Assembly: GCA_026874595.1 (NCBI GenBank) | Contig: CM049316.1 | Span: forward strand, 72,073,176 to 72,137,175 | Source: Sipunculus nudus | Taxonomy: Eukaryota > Annelida > Sipuncula > Golfingiida > Sipunculidae | Direction: 5' to 3' | DNA length: 64,000 bases | Shown here: positions 61,050-63,672 of the stretch, piece after piece | How the letters are laid out: each line of letters starts with the position of its first letter | Numbering within the stretch: position 1 is the first letter of the stretch | Notes under the pieces: generated by a model | Database searches by the model: none | What the model was told of the DNA's origin: nothing | What the model saw: only the letters and a program-made list of their open reading frames with translations | Position numbers and translations under genes: made by a program

Positions 61050-61247
61050 TATATATATACAGACATATATATATATACATATATATTCATACACATACAT
61101 GTCTTTTTCTTTGCCTTTGTCGTCCATCCCGACTTTTCCCTTCATGTTGCCACAGGTGACGTTTTTACAGTTAAACATAACACTGCCGGGTACGTCGGTG
61201 AAGTCCTTCTGGCAACTACTGCTCTTGATCTTGTATTTCACGGTCGC
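6285..61247 (-). CDS. Modular cysteine-rich repeat protein gene, A-C-B exon cassettes (partial; multi-exon span)
   Basis: This span joins sixteen minus-strand exons, in transcript order A1 C1 B1 A2 C2 B2 A3 C3 B3 A4 C4 B4 A5 C5 B5 A6. Each is bounded by AG and GT. Phases agree throughout: A starts at phase 0 and ends at 2, C is 2 to 2, B is 2 to 0. The joined reading frame therefore stays open across cassettes without start codons or promoters between them. Each cassette gives ten cysteines (three in A, seven in B), several N-x-S/T sequons and a Lys/Asp/Glu-rich stretch, which suggests a secreted or matrix protein. The first and last exons are not in view. Family not recognised. Separate tandem genes sharing these exons remain an alternative, but no intervening first exon was found. 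Confidence 0.75.
6389..7349. other. Intron between B5 and A6
   Basis: 961 bp, collinear with the 958 bp and 967 bp introns at 27644-28601 and 48837-49803. On the minus strand an in-frame TAA (7320-7322) and an overlapping AATAAA follow exon B5 closely. No other gene is seen. Confidence 0.6.
7350..7638 (-). CDS. Exon B5 of modular Cys-rich gene
   Basis: Acceptor AATTCCAG|GTGTGTTTGC and donor TCG|GTTAGC give 289 bp, phase 2 to 0. It encodes [22 protein letters not shown], an amphipathic LLEKLRGMK, an acidic/basic stretch with [11 protein letters not shown], then KKICCDH. Seven Cys are present. Length equals B3 and is two codons longer than B2 and B4, so indels are in frame. Read-through past the weak donor meets TAA after 9 codons with AATAAA overlapping, so an alternative terminal exon is possible. 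Confidence 0.82.
7639..8812. other. Intron part between pogo-like copy 2 and B5
   Basis: AT-rich, collinear with 15739-16819 and 28891-29795. It holds the hairpin at 8198-8284. The minus-strand open frame at 8206-8394 lies over the hairpin and has no coding character. Confidence 0.6.
8198..8284. repeat. Perfect 37 bp inverted repeat (hairpin) with 13 bp spacer
   Basis: Left arm 8198-8234 and right arm 8248-8284 are exact reverse complements around the spacer CATTTTTAAGAAA. The spacer phrase recurs just after the right arm. The collinear introns near 16200 and 29230 have only the left arm, so the second arm is new to this copy. Confidence 0.92.
8813..10847. mobile_element. Pogo-like non-autonomous element, copy 2, complete with both ends
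   Basis: The left terminus CAGTCGAACCTCT at 8813 mirrors AGAGGTTCGACTG ending at 10847, and TA flanks each side. Without the LTR inside it (8906-9736) the element is about 1.2 kb. No transposase frame is present. TIRs of this type and a TA target are typical of the pogo/Tigger branch of Tc1-mariner, so the class call is by resemblance. Confidence 0.8.
8906..9736 (+). repeat. Solo LTR of the Gmr1-like retroelement
   Basis: Begins TGTTGCAG and ends CGTGACA, 831 bp. It lies at the same point of the pogo-like element as copies 1, 2 and 3, but no internal region is present. LTR-LTR recombination of a former full copy is the simplest explanation. AATAAA lies near 9589. Confidence 0.88.
10922..10957 (-). 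CDS. Exon C5 (36 bp microexon)
   Basis: TTTGTAG| acceptor and CT|GTAGGT donor. It encodes [12 protein letters not shown] with split codons at both ends (phase 2 to 2). Its donor lies 73 bp from the pogo-like end, as in C3 and C4. Being so short, it would be missed by ORF callers; support is the conserved MDPL end and phase. Confidence 0.7.
11605..11760. repeat. AAT/ATT trinucleotide array, self-complementary
   Basis: (AAT)n with CAT units runs into (ATT)n, so the two halves can pair. The equivalent in cassette 3 is at 47090-47282; cassettes 4 and 6 lack it. Poly-Ile open frames here are artefacts. Confidence 0.8.
11764..11860 (-). pseudogene. Relic A-type exon in the A5-C5 intron
   Basis: Reads [20 protein letters not shown] on the minus strand, aligning with the second half of exon A2 ([19 protein letters not shown]). 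No matching first half or phase-compatible donor is present. It looks like the decayed positional counterpart of A2. Confidence 0.5.
12240..13390. repeat. Diverged ~290 bp intronic repeats, cassette 5 copy
   Basis: Collinear with 4690-5950, with a small extra duplication (GTCGAA..GTGCCGGCTGTCC) near 12783-12840. TCAAGGTCA occurs near 13074. Confidence 0.65.
13730..13833 (-). CDS. Exon A5 of modular Cys-rich gene
   Basis: 104 bp with acceptor CTTTAAG| and donor CAG|GTACGT, phase 0 to 2. It encodes [27 protein letters not shown] and RGMKCDA. The three Cys are kept. All changes from A4 and A6 are substitutions, with no indel in 104 bp although the surrounding introns carry many. Confidence 0.78.
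14785..14848 (-). pseudogene. Truncated duplicate of exon B4
   Basis: Holds only the last 21-22 codons of exon B ([14 protein letters not shown] then TSVS) and a good donor GTGAGC. It lacks the 5' two thirds and any acceptor because an LTR fragment abuts it. The junction shows a short shared ATT. Confidence 0.75.
14849..15252 (+). repeat. Internal LTR fragment of the Gmr1-like element
   Basis: Matches LTR positions equivalent to about 17222-17630 (GATTCTACTATTACTAAC to CATCACGCATACG). It lacks both LTR ends, so it arrived by rearrangement and not by integration. Confidence 0.8.
15456..15738 (-). CDS. Exon B4 of modular Cys-rich gene
   Basis: 283 bp between AATTCCAG| and TCG|GTGGGC, phase 2 to 0. 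All seven Cys are present: [18 protein letters not shown] and KKICCDH. Two codons shorter than B3 and B5 in the GTRDHHG region, in frame. The donor GTGGGC is weaker than the GTGAGC of B2. Confidence 0.8.
15739..16819. other. Intron part between pogo-like copy 3 and B4
   Basis: AT-rich and collinear with 7639-8812 but without the hairpin. The minus-strand frame at 16136-16318 is low-complexity. No gene is seen. Confidence 0.55.
16914..17657 (+). repeat. 5' LTR of copy 2
   Basis: 744 bp, TGTTACAG to CCGTAACA. Compared with other LTRs it lacks part of the segment that carries the TATA-like box (near 17120), so its promoter is probably lost. Confidence 0.9.
17664..17681 (+). promoter_or_regulatory. 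Primer binding site, tRNA-Pro type
   Basis: TGGGGGCTCGTCCGGGAT begins 6 bases after the LTR end. This 18-mer is the sequence known to pair with the tRNA-Pro 3' end in murine leukaemia virus. Confidence 0.88.
17831..18990 (+). pseudogene. gag: gag pseudogene of copy 2 (SCAN-like core and zinc knuckle)
   Basis: The start ATG at 17831 opens [12 protein letters not shown] and is stopped at TAG 17927 after a one-base frameshift. The central frame 18080-18565 has a charged coiled coil (EERERLE type) and a SCAN-like capsid region containing [19 protein letters not shown] and [18 protein letters not shown] zinc knuckle (C-x2-C-x4-H-x4-C) lies at 18932-18973. Stops separate the pieces. Gag would form the particle core. 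Confidence 0.88.
19413..19601 (+). pseudogene. Protease remnant of copy 2
   Basis: The active-site triad DTG occurs in RDTGSGQTL at 19572-19580. The domain is cut just after this by a deletion of roughly 130 bp relative to copy 3. Upstream is a Ser/Glu/Asp-rich linker in mixed frames (19033-19400). Confidence 0.75.
19617..21247 (+). pseudogene. Integrase pseudogene of copy 2, upstream of RT
   Basis: A linker (19617-20039) leads to the HHCC zinc-binding motif (AHEAHLSGH to CKSCHTCQM, about 20130-20265). The catalytic core has the first Asp in [10 protein letters not shown] and the Glu in [11 protein letters not shown]. The second catalytic Asp is Glu here: QSEQGSN at 20527-20529. A GPY/F C-terminal module ([14 protein letters not shown]) lies at about 21050-21090. 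Stops occur at 20038, 20409 and 20703. Confidence 0.87.
21340..22715 (+). pseudogene. pol: Reverse transcriptase-RNase H pseudogene of copy 2
   Basis: RT runs from [10 protein letters not shown] through [12 protein letters not shown] and FWQVPL to the YIDD active site near 21918. RNase H has [11 protein letters not shown] (catalytic Asp present) and [10 protein letters not shown]. Stops lie at 21394, 21720, 21938 and 22423, and a deletion near 22108 removes part of the connection region. Confidence 0.88.
22824..22834 (+). promoter_or_regulatory. Polypurine tract of copy 2
   Basis: AGGAGGGGGAG directly precedes the 3' LTR start. Confidence 0.8.
22835..23658 (+). repeat. 3' LTR of copy 2
   Basis: 824 bp, TGTTACAG to CCGTGACC (final CA changed to CC). 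AATAAA lies near 23502. Followed by the same TAATGTTTAGC flank as the other copies. Confidence 0.9.
24482..24731. repeat. 125 bp tandem duplication inside pogo-like copy 3
   Basis: GTTCATTGATGTATATG begins at 24482 and again at 24607, each followed by a CA/TA tract and AGTAAATCCATAAAG. Other pogo-like copies have this once. Confidence 0.85.
24950..24985 (-). CDS. Exon C4 (36 bp microexon)
   Basis: TTTGTAG| acceptor and CT|GTAGGT donor, encoding [12 protein letters not shown], phase 2 to 2. It sits 73 bp from the pogo-like end at 24875. Length is identical to C3 and C5. Confidence 0.72.
24986..27539. other. Intron between A4 and C4
   Basis: 2554 bp. It lacks the trinucleotide array and most of the relic A exon seen in cassettes 3 and 5 (deleted near 25570). 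The ~290 bp repeats occupy 25950-27200 with TCAAGGTCA near 26897 and 27166. Confidence 0.6.
25950..27200. repeat. Diverged ~290 bp intronic repeats, cassette 4 copy
   Basis: Collinear with 4690-5950, including the CTGTCTGTC microsatellite at about 25985-26025 and the AAAGGTCAAGGTCA double half-site near 27163. Confidence 0.65.
27540..27643 (-). CDS. Exon A4 of modular Cys-rich gene
   Basis: 104 bp, CTTTAAG| to CAG|GTACGT, phase 0 to 2. It encodes [20 protein letters not shown], then [11 protein letters not shown]. The protein is identical to A6, which suggests very recent duplication, conversion or constraint. Confidence 0.8.
27644..28601. other. Intron between B3 and A4
   Basis: 958 bp, AT-rich, collinear with 6389-7349. 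An in-frame stop and AATAAA follow exon B3 as they do B5. No gene is seen. Confidence 0.55.
28602..28890 (-). CDS. Exon B3 of modular Cys-rich gene
   Basis: 289 bp, AATTCCAG| to TCG|GTTAGC, phase 2 to 0. It begins with a Cys-Ile-Cys-Asn quartet in place of CVCN. All seven Cys are kept ([21 protein letters not shown]). The middle has [20 protein letters not shown]. It follows a 17.5 kb intron from C3, the largest here, swollen by nested elements. Confidence 0.82.
28891..29795. other. Intron part between pogo-like copy 4 and B3
   Basis: AT-rich and collinear with 7639-8812, shortened near 29110 by a deletion. No gene is seen. Confidence 0.55.
29888..30717 (+). repeat. 5' LTR of copy 3
   Basis: 830 bp, TGTTGCAG to CCGTAACA. 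A clean TATA box TATAAATAGGGG at 30181 and AATAAA at 30570 mark the promoter and polyadenylation signal. This is the best-preserved LTR promoter in the window. Confidence 0.9.
30724..30741 (+). promoter_or_regulatory. Primer binding site of copy 3
   Basis: TGGGAGCTCGTCCGGGAT, one change from the tRNA-Pro type site of copy 2. Confidence 0.85.
30889..32030 (+). pseudogene. gag: gag pseudogene of copy 3
   Basis: It opens [11 protein letters not shown] with an early shift and TAG near 30975. The core frame 31122-31583 has a charged coiled coil then the SCAN-like region ([32 protein letters not shown]). The CCHC zinc knuckle lies at 31972-32013, followed at once by a TGA where copy 2 has a Trp codon. 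Confidence 0.87.
32580..32850 (+). pseudogene. Protease pseudogene of copy 3
   Basis: RDTGSGQT with the DTG triad at 32607-32615. The following frame (32644-32844) keeps the segment that is deleted in copy 2. A small deletion after the active site shifts the frame. Confidence 0.75.
32854..34317 (+). pseudogene. Integrase pseudogene of copy 3
   Basis: A long frame (32854-33678) covers the linker, the HHCC motif ([15 protein letters not shown]) and the core start ([10 protein letters not shown]). The second catalytic Asp is again Glu (QSEQGSN, 33677-33679), as in copy 2, so the change predates their split. The GPY/F-like tail ([14 protein letters not shown]) lies at about 34198-34240. Frameshifts occur near 33620 and 34285. 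Confidence 0.86.
34431..34840 (+). pseudogene. pol: Reverse transcriptase of copy 3, 5' half
   Basis: Begins after a deletion that removes the LKNADVLNN region seen in copy 2. It runs through [39 protein letters not shown] and stops where the env element enters. Unlike copies 1 and 2 it has no stop in the SSRFVSKFD region. Confidence 0.88.
34837..34840. other. Target site duplication CGCT, left
   Basis: CGCT just before 34841 is repeated at 43473-43476, flanking the inserted element inside the RT frame. Confidence 0.85.
34841..35788 (-). repeat. 3' LTR of env element
   Basis: 948 bp. The plus-strand reading begins TTTAGAGAC, against TGTAGAGAC in the other LTR, and ends TCTACA, the inverse of TGTAGA. 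Confidence 0.88.
35789..35803 (-). promoter_or_regulatory. Polypurine tract of env element
   Basis: Minus strand AAGTATGGGAAGGTG abuts the 3' LTR. Confidence 0.65.
35871..37645 (-). pseudogene. env: Envelope glycoprotein pseudogene (baculovirus F-like type)
   Basis: The first frame (37645-37343) starts with a signal peptide ([16 protein letters not shown]). One in-frame stop follows at 37340, then a furin-type RSKR site at about 37310 with a hydrophobic, Gly-containing segment directly after it, as in F-type fusion proteins of errantiviruses. The C-terminal frame (35871-36245) has a membrane span ([17 protein letters not shown]) and a short Cys-rich tail. The region between is broken by shifts. 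The product would be a membrane fusion protein; this copy cannot make it. Confidence 0.82.
37659..39452 (-). pseudogene. Integrase pseudogene of env element
   Basis: The HHCC zinc-binding module is in [16 protein letters not shown] and then CPLC (39010-39130). The core shows [10 protein letters not shown] (first Asp) and GWAEAYPIP, and further on [12 protein letters not shown] with the catalytic Glu near 38640 in another frame. The C-terminal part ends [11 protein letters not shown] (38150) and a Pro-rich tail to 37659. Several stops and shifts are present. Confidence 0.85.
39480..40869 (-). pseudogene. pol: Reverse transcriptase-RNase H pseudogene of env element
   Basis: The N-terminal RT frame (40869-40501) ends at a stop after SPWDS. 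The palm (40343-39966) has [17 protein letters not shown] and the active site HIDD (near 40190), a variant of YxDD. RNase H (39816-39601) has [16 protein letters not shown] and [14 protein letters not shown] and then a stop. Confidence 0.87.
40718..41173 (-). pseudogene. Protease region of env element
   Basis: [18 protein letters not shown] holds the retropepsin DSG triad, followed by LELILGTN-like flap and hydrophobic strands ([11 protein letters not shown]). The frame is open over 151 codons and overlaps the RT start. Confidence 0.78.
41182..42442 (-). pseudogene. gag: gag pseudogene of env element
   Basis: ATG at 42442 opens [16 protein letters not shown] capsid-like middle (42133-41900) includes [19 protein letters not shown], and a zinc knuckle [16 protein letters not shown] (CCHC) lies near 41395. 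The frame has stops near 42280, 42137 and 41900. Confidence 0.8.
42511..42526 (-). promoter_or_regulatory. Primer binding site of env element
   Basis: Minus strand TGGCGAGCGTGCCC starts 1-2 bases after the 5' LTR. It begins with the obligatory TGG, but I do not assign the tRNA. Confidence 0.6.
42528..43472 (-). repeat. 5' LTR of env element
   Basis: 945 bp, TGTAGA to TCTACA, followed by the right CGCT target duplication at 43473-43476. Confidence 0.9.
43473..44400 (+). pseudogene. pol: Reverse transcriptase 3' half and RNase H of copy 3
   Basis: The frame resumes at the target site with the [10 protein letters not shown] region, then [16 protein letters not shown] and YIDDLIM followed by a stop at 43646. 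RNase H (43766-44155) contains [16 protein letters not shown], is stopped near 44153, and continues as [16 protein letters not shown] and [10 protein letters not shown]. Confidence 0.87.
44454..44469 (+). promoter_or_regulatory. Polypurine tract of copy 3
   Basis: An AGGA followed by a G run and AG directly precedes the LTR. Confidence 0.8.
44470..45266 (+). repeat. 3' LTR of copy 3
   Basis: 797 bp, TGTTACAG to CGTGACA, with TATAAATAGGGG near 44749. The usual AATAAA region is shortened near 45130, so its polyadenylation signal is probably lost. Confidence 0.9.
46428..46463 (-). CDS. Exon C3 (36 bp microexon)
   Basis: TTTGTAG| acceptor and CT|GTAGGT donor, encoding [12 protein letters not shown], phase 2 to 2. 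73 bp from the pogo-like end. Confidence 0.72.
47090..47282. repeat. AAT/CAT/ATT trinucleotide array, self-complementary
   Basis: (AAT)n, (CAT)n and then a long (ATT)n. The outer blocks are mutual reverse complements and could form a large hairpin. Homologous to 11605-11760 but longer. Confidence 0.85.
47283..47371 (-). pseudogene. Relic A-type exon in the A3-C3 intron
   Basis: Minus strand [20 protein letters not shown] aligns with A2 ([20 protein letters not shown]), and the sequence downstream continues to match A2's intron. It lacks the A2 first half. The possible donor AAAAG|GTAAAG is in the wrong phase for C3, so I treat it as decayed. Confidence 0.55.
48733..48836 (-). CDS. Exon A3 of modular Cys-rich gene
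   Basis: 104 bp, CTTTAAG| to CAG|GTACGT, phase 0 to 2. It encodes [13 protein letters not shown] and [11 protein letters not shown]. Three Cys. It is 45 bp shorter than A1 and A2, ending just after the third Cys. Confidence 0.78.
48837..49803. other. Intron between B2 and A3
   Basis: 967 bp, collinear with 6389-7349. No gene is seen; the plus-strand frame at 49189-49407 is not conserved in the other cassettes. Confidence 0.55.
49804..50086 (-). CDS. Exon B2 of modular Cys-rich gene
   Basis: 283 bp, AATTCCAG| to a strong donor TCG|GTGAGC, phase 2 to 0. It encodes [35 protein letters not shown], a Lys/Asp/Glu-rich stretch and KKICCDH. Seven Cys. The overlapping plus-strand frame at 50038-50337 is a shadow. 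Confidence 0.83.
50159..53712. mobile_element. DNA element with inverted termini (boundaries approximate)
   Basis: The left end TAGTCCAGCGGTTAAG and the inverse of the right end TAGTCCAGCTGTTAAG match. About 130 bp inside both ends lies AAGATGGCGGCCAAGATGGC or its close variant in inverted orientation. A second left-type unit starts at about 50488. The ends break the alignment to the introns of other cassettes, which shows insertion. Short minus-strand frames inside (50759-51444) are not recognisable as a transposase. Confidence 0.65.
52099..52236. repeat. 69 bp tandem duplication
   Basis: CTGTTTTCATGCCAACATAC starts at 52099 and 52168. The two units are nearly identical. The length is a multiple of three, so a spurious plus frame (52086-52289) passes through both. 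Confidence 0.85.
54794..54795. other. Empty TA target site of the pogo-like element
   Basis: The sequence CAAT-TA-CTTTCAAATGAGTCATAC matches the two flanks of pogo copies 1-4 joined at one TA, 72 bp from exon C2 as against 73 bp in other cassettes. This cassette never received the element. Confidence 0.82.
54867..54953 (-). CDS. Exon C2 (87 bp)
   Basis: TTTGCAG| acceptor and CT|GTAGGT donor, phase 2 to 2. It encodes [20 protein letters not shown] and ends EEDMDPL. It is 51 bp (17 codons) longer than C3-C5, the extra being a Gly/Lys-rich stretch. Confidence 0.72.
54954..56490. other. Intron between A2 and C2
   Basis: 1537 bp, of which 783 bp is the divergent solo LTR. An AAT-rich tract near 56400-56470 follows exon A2. 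No gene is seen. Confidence 0.6.
55313..56095 (+). repeat. Divergent solo LTR related to the Gmr1-like element
   Basis: TGTTACAG to CCGTAACA, with ACGT duplicated on both sides (55309-55312 and 56096-56099). It has TATATAAAGG near 55572 and AATAAA near 55939. It is clearly more diverged than the other LTRs and sits at a different locus, so it is an independent, older or different-lineage insertion. Confidence 0.88.
56491..56639 (-). CDS. Exon A2 (149 bp)
   Basis: Acceptor TTGTTAG|, phase 0. It encodes [30 protein letters not shown] and then a charged helix [16 protein letters not shown] place the donor at TG|GTCAGT. It is a weak site, but it gives exactly the length and phase of A1. Two N-C-T/S sequons overlap the Cys. 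Confidence 0.72.
56640..58571. other. Intron between B1 and A2
   Basis: 1932 bp of AT-rich sequence. A pogo/Tigger-type end (CAGTGAAACTCC, 57641) with GGACAACTCACTTATGCGGAC phrases lies at about 57641-57790. The minus frame at 58048-58374 is unsupported. No gene is seen. Confidence 0.55.
57641..57790. mobile_element. Pogo/Tigger-type terminal fragment
   Basis: TA-CAGTGAAACTCC is followed by repeated GGACAACTCACTT phrases. I could not find a matching other end, so only one terminus is claimed. Confidence 0.45.
58572..58872 (-). CDS. Exon B1 (301 bp)
   Basis: Acceptor ATTTTAAG| and a consensus donor CAG|GTAAAG, phase 2 to 0. It encodes [33 protein letters not shown], a Lys/Asp-rich middle and [14 protein letters not shown]. 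All seven Cys align with B2-B5 despite low overall identity, which supports their structural role. It is the most diverged B exon. Confidence 0.82.
58873..59257. other. Intron between C1 and B1
   Basis: 385 bp, the only C-to-B intron without inserted elements, which shows the ancestral size order. Nothing else is seen. Confidence 0.6.
59258..59311 (-). CDS. Exon C1 (54 bp)
   Basis: Acceptor CGTTTTAG| and strong donor TT|GTAAGT, phase 2 to 2. It encodes [18 protein letters not shown]. The MDPL end and GPK motif match C2-C5. Confidence 0.74.
59957..60005. repeat. TA microsatellite
   Basis: Near-perfect (TA)n that abuts the MITE start. Confidence 0.85.
60006..60189. mobile_element. MITE with pogo/Tigger-like inverted termini
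   Basis: The left end TAGTGAAACTTCGTTGTGTC pairs with the right end, whose inverse reads CAGTAACACCTCGTTGTATC. TA follows at 60190. 184 bp, no frame. Confidence 0.72.
60989..61087. repeat. TA microsatellite beside exon A1 donor
   Basis: A long (TA)n run with few interruptions ends about 12 bp from the A1 splice donor. Confidence 0.88.
61099..61247 (-). CDS. Exon A1 (149 bp), first exon in view
   Basis: Acceptor TTATTGTAG| and donor AT|GTATGT, phase 0 to 2. It encodes [34 protein letters not shown] and a Lys/Asp/Glu tail. It aligns with A2 over its whole length. Because it starts at phase 0 after an acceptor, another exon must precede it; none with a signal peptide or B-type Cys pattern was found up to 64000. 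Confidence 0.76.
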
Positions 61248-62329
61248 CTACAATAACAATTATATCTGTGTAATGGCCATCAGGTATAAAAACATGTATA
61301 AAGTAGAATTTTTTTTTTAATTTTGTATTTATGATATGGTAAAGTGGTGACATAACTTTAAAGTCTTTAAAAGGTCAATTAGTATTGATTAATATCCAGA
61401 GTTGCCAGCAGGAGGCGATGTATGTTGCTGGATATTGGGGAGGGGGTATTGCCAGTAGACGGCGCTGTCAGTAGGACAGGCACATTTTTTTGTGTTCAAA
61501 GAAAGGGGCAAGCTCTTATGGTGAATGTGTACAGAGGGTTTAAGGGTCTACAGTGTGGTAAGCATATCTTTTTAGTTCTGTAGATAATTGGGCCCATGTT
61601 AATTAATGACAGGAATTATTTATATGTATGTTCATTACTTAATATGGTCATTTTAATACAATAGACATTTGCTGATGTCAGAGCCTATTTACCAGAGCCA
61701 TCTGCTTCTGTATTATCACCCATCCTGTTTTCTGTATTATAATGCAATAGTTAATATCAGACATGTAACCTATTATTTATCCCTAAAGCAGTAACAACCA
61801 ATGTAAAACTTTGTAACTTTCTATATTGTATGCTACAGAATGCACAGAACTTTATGAGTTTAGGGCCAGTTATTCAACAGTTTGTTGTTATTTGGTCATG
61901 TTTATTATTTCTATGACACAAGCCTATGTGTTGTACATCCCATATGTTGTACGTTACCATTTTCTAGTATTTGTTTTGTTTAAAGAGCACAGTATGTACT
62001 ATACTTATGAAGCTATATCATTAATTGTAGCAAACAGCTGTAACAGCAATGACTGCAGCTGCGATAAGTCAGCAGCAGAAGTATCAGTGATACTAATAGC
62101 CCGAAGAAACTGTACCATGTGTTATTATGGCTACTTAATAAAGACTTGTTGAATTTAGAGCTGGGTTCGCACAGTCCTTATAAAACCCAATCCTACCATC
62201 TGAGACAATAATAATTTTATGCCAAACGGCAAGTATTCAATTTTTCAACTGTTATTGTAGTTTTTTGGTCTCCTGTGAACAGCCTAACTGGGTCTGGCCT
62301 GGTATACAAGAAATACTGCTATGATAAGG
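61248..62329. other. Region upstream of A1, no gene recognised
   Basis: A 108-codon plus frame (61826-62152) has no recognisable domain. The segment 61555-62171 begins TGTGG and ends CGCACA with AATAAA at 62139, so a solo LTR is possible, but no target duplication is evident. Confidence 0.3.
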
Positions 62330-63672
62330 TAACTTAGGTAGTTGTGTCAGTGGGGTAGTCGTGTTACTGCTATGGTTAGGTTACGTAGGTGGTTGTGTCA
62401 ATGGGGTGATCCTTTTACAAGGATGGTAAGGTTACTAAGGTGGTCGTGTTAGTTGGGTGGTCGTGCTACTGGGATGGTAAGGTTACTTAGGTGGTTGTGT
62501 CACTTTGATAGTCGTGACATTGCTATGGTTTGGTTACTTTTGTTTTTGTGTCAGTGGGATGGTTGTGTTACTGCAATGGTTTGATTACTTAGGTTGTTGT
62601 GTCAGTGGGACGGTTGTGTTTCTGCTATGGTTAGGTAACTAAGGTGGCCGTGTCATTTGGGTAGTCGCGCTACTGCTATGGTTAGGTTACTTAGGTGGCT
62701 GTGTCAGTGGGGTGGTCGTGTAACTGCGTGGTAAGGTAACTAAGCTGGTCGTGTTAGTTGGGTAGTCGTGTTACTTCTATAGTTCGGTTACTTAGGTGGT
62801 CGTGTCAGTGGGACGGTTGTGTTTCTGCCATGGTTAGGTAACTAAGGTGGCCGTGTCATTTGGGTCGTCGCGTTAGTGCTATGGGTAGGTTGCTTAGGTG
62901 GTCGTGTCAGTGGGGTTGTCGTGTTACTGCTATGGTTAAGTTATTCAGTGGTTGTGTCTGTGGTGTGATCGTGTTACAAGGATTGTAATGTTACTAAGGG
63001 AGTTATGTCATTGGGGTGGTCGTGTTACTGATATGGTCACGTTATTTAGGTGGTCGCGTCAGTTGGGTGGTCATGTTACTGGGATGCTGGGTTTACTTAG
63101 ATGGTTGTGTCAGTAGGGTGGTTTTGTTTCTGCTATGGTCAGGTTACTAATGTGGTTATATCAGCTGGATGTTCTTGTCACTTTGATGGTAAGGTATCTT
63201 AGGTGGCCATGTCAGTTGGGTGGTGGCGTTACAAAGATTGTTAGGTTATTAAGGTGGCTGTGTCATTGGGGTGTCGTGTTACTTGGGTGGTTAGTTTACG
63301 TAGGTTGTCGTGTCAGTTCGATAGTCGTGTTACTCCAGTAGGGCGGTCGTGTTGCTTGGTTAGTTAAGTTTTTTAGGTGGTTGTGGTCGTGGGGTAGTCG
63401 TTTTACCGGGATGTTTGGGTAACTTAATTTGCCGTATTAACAGGGTGATCATGTATTTATGGAGGTTAGGTTACATACCTGGTCGAGTGAGTGGGGTGGT
63501 CGGCTTAACAAGTGTGGTTTTTGAAAATGGAGTTGTTGTTCCAGTCAGAGGGTCATATCGTGTTACCAAGGCAGTCGTCCAAAGAGAATGGTTGTGCCAA
63601 AAGGGTGGTAATACTGGAGTGGATAGAGGAATTACTTTGCCGCGTCAGTGGGGCGGTCATGTAACCAAAGCT
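62330..63672. repeat. Minisatellite of about 51 bp units
   Basis: About 26 diverged units share GGTTACTTAGGTGG, TCGTGTCAGTGGGGTGG and GTTACTGCTATGG. Spacing measured between two adjacent units is 51 bp. Some frames stay open for a few units because 51 is a multiple of three. G/T-rich on this strand. Confidence 0.85.

Larger units (their letters stand above)
59312..61098. other. Intron between A1 and C1
   Basis: 1787 bp with two TA microsatellites, a MITE and a G run near 60395. No other gene is seen; the plus-strand frame at 60135-60326 runs out of the MITE. Confidence 0.55.

Noticed and set aside
61826-62152. 108-codon plus-strand frame as a gene
   Set aside because: No domain, no signal, no duplicate and AT-rich. 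It lies inside a possible LTR.
62330-63672. CRISPR-like array
   Set aside because: Units are contiguous and diverged, without unique spacers, in eukaryotic sequence. It is a minisatellite.
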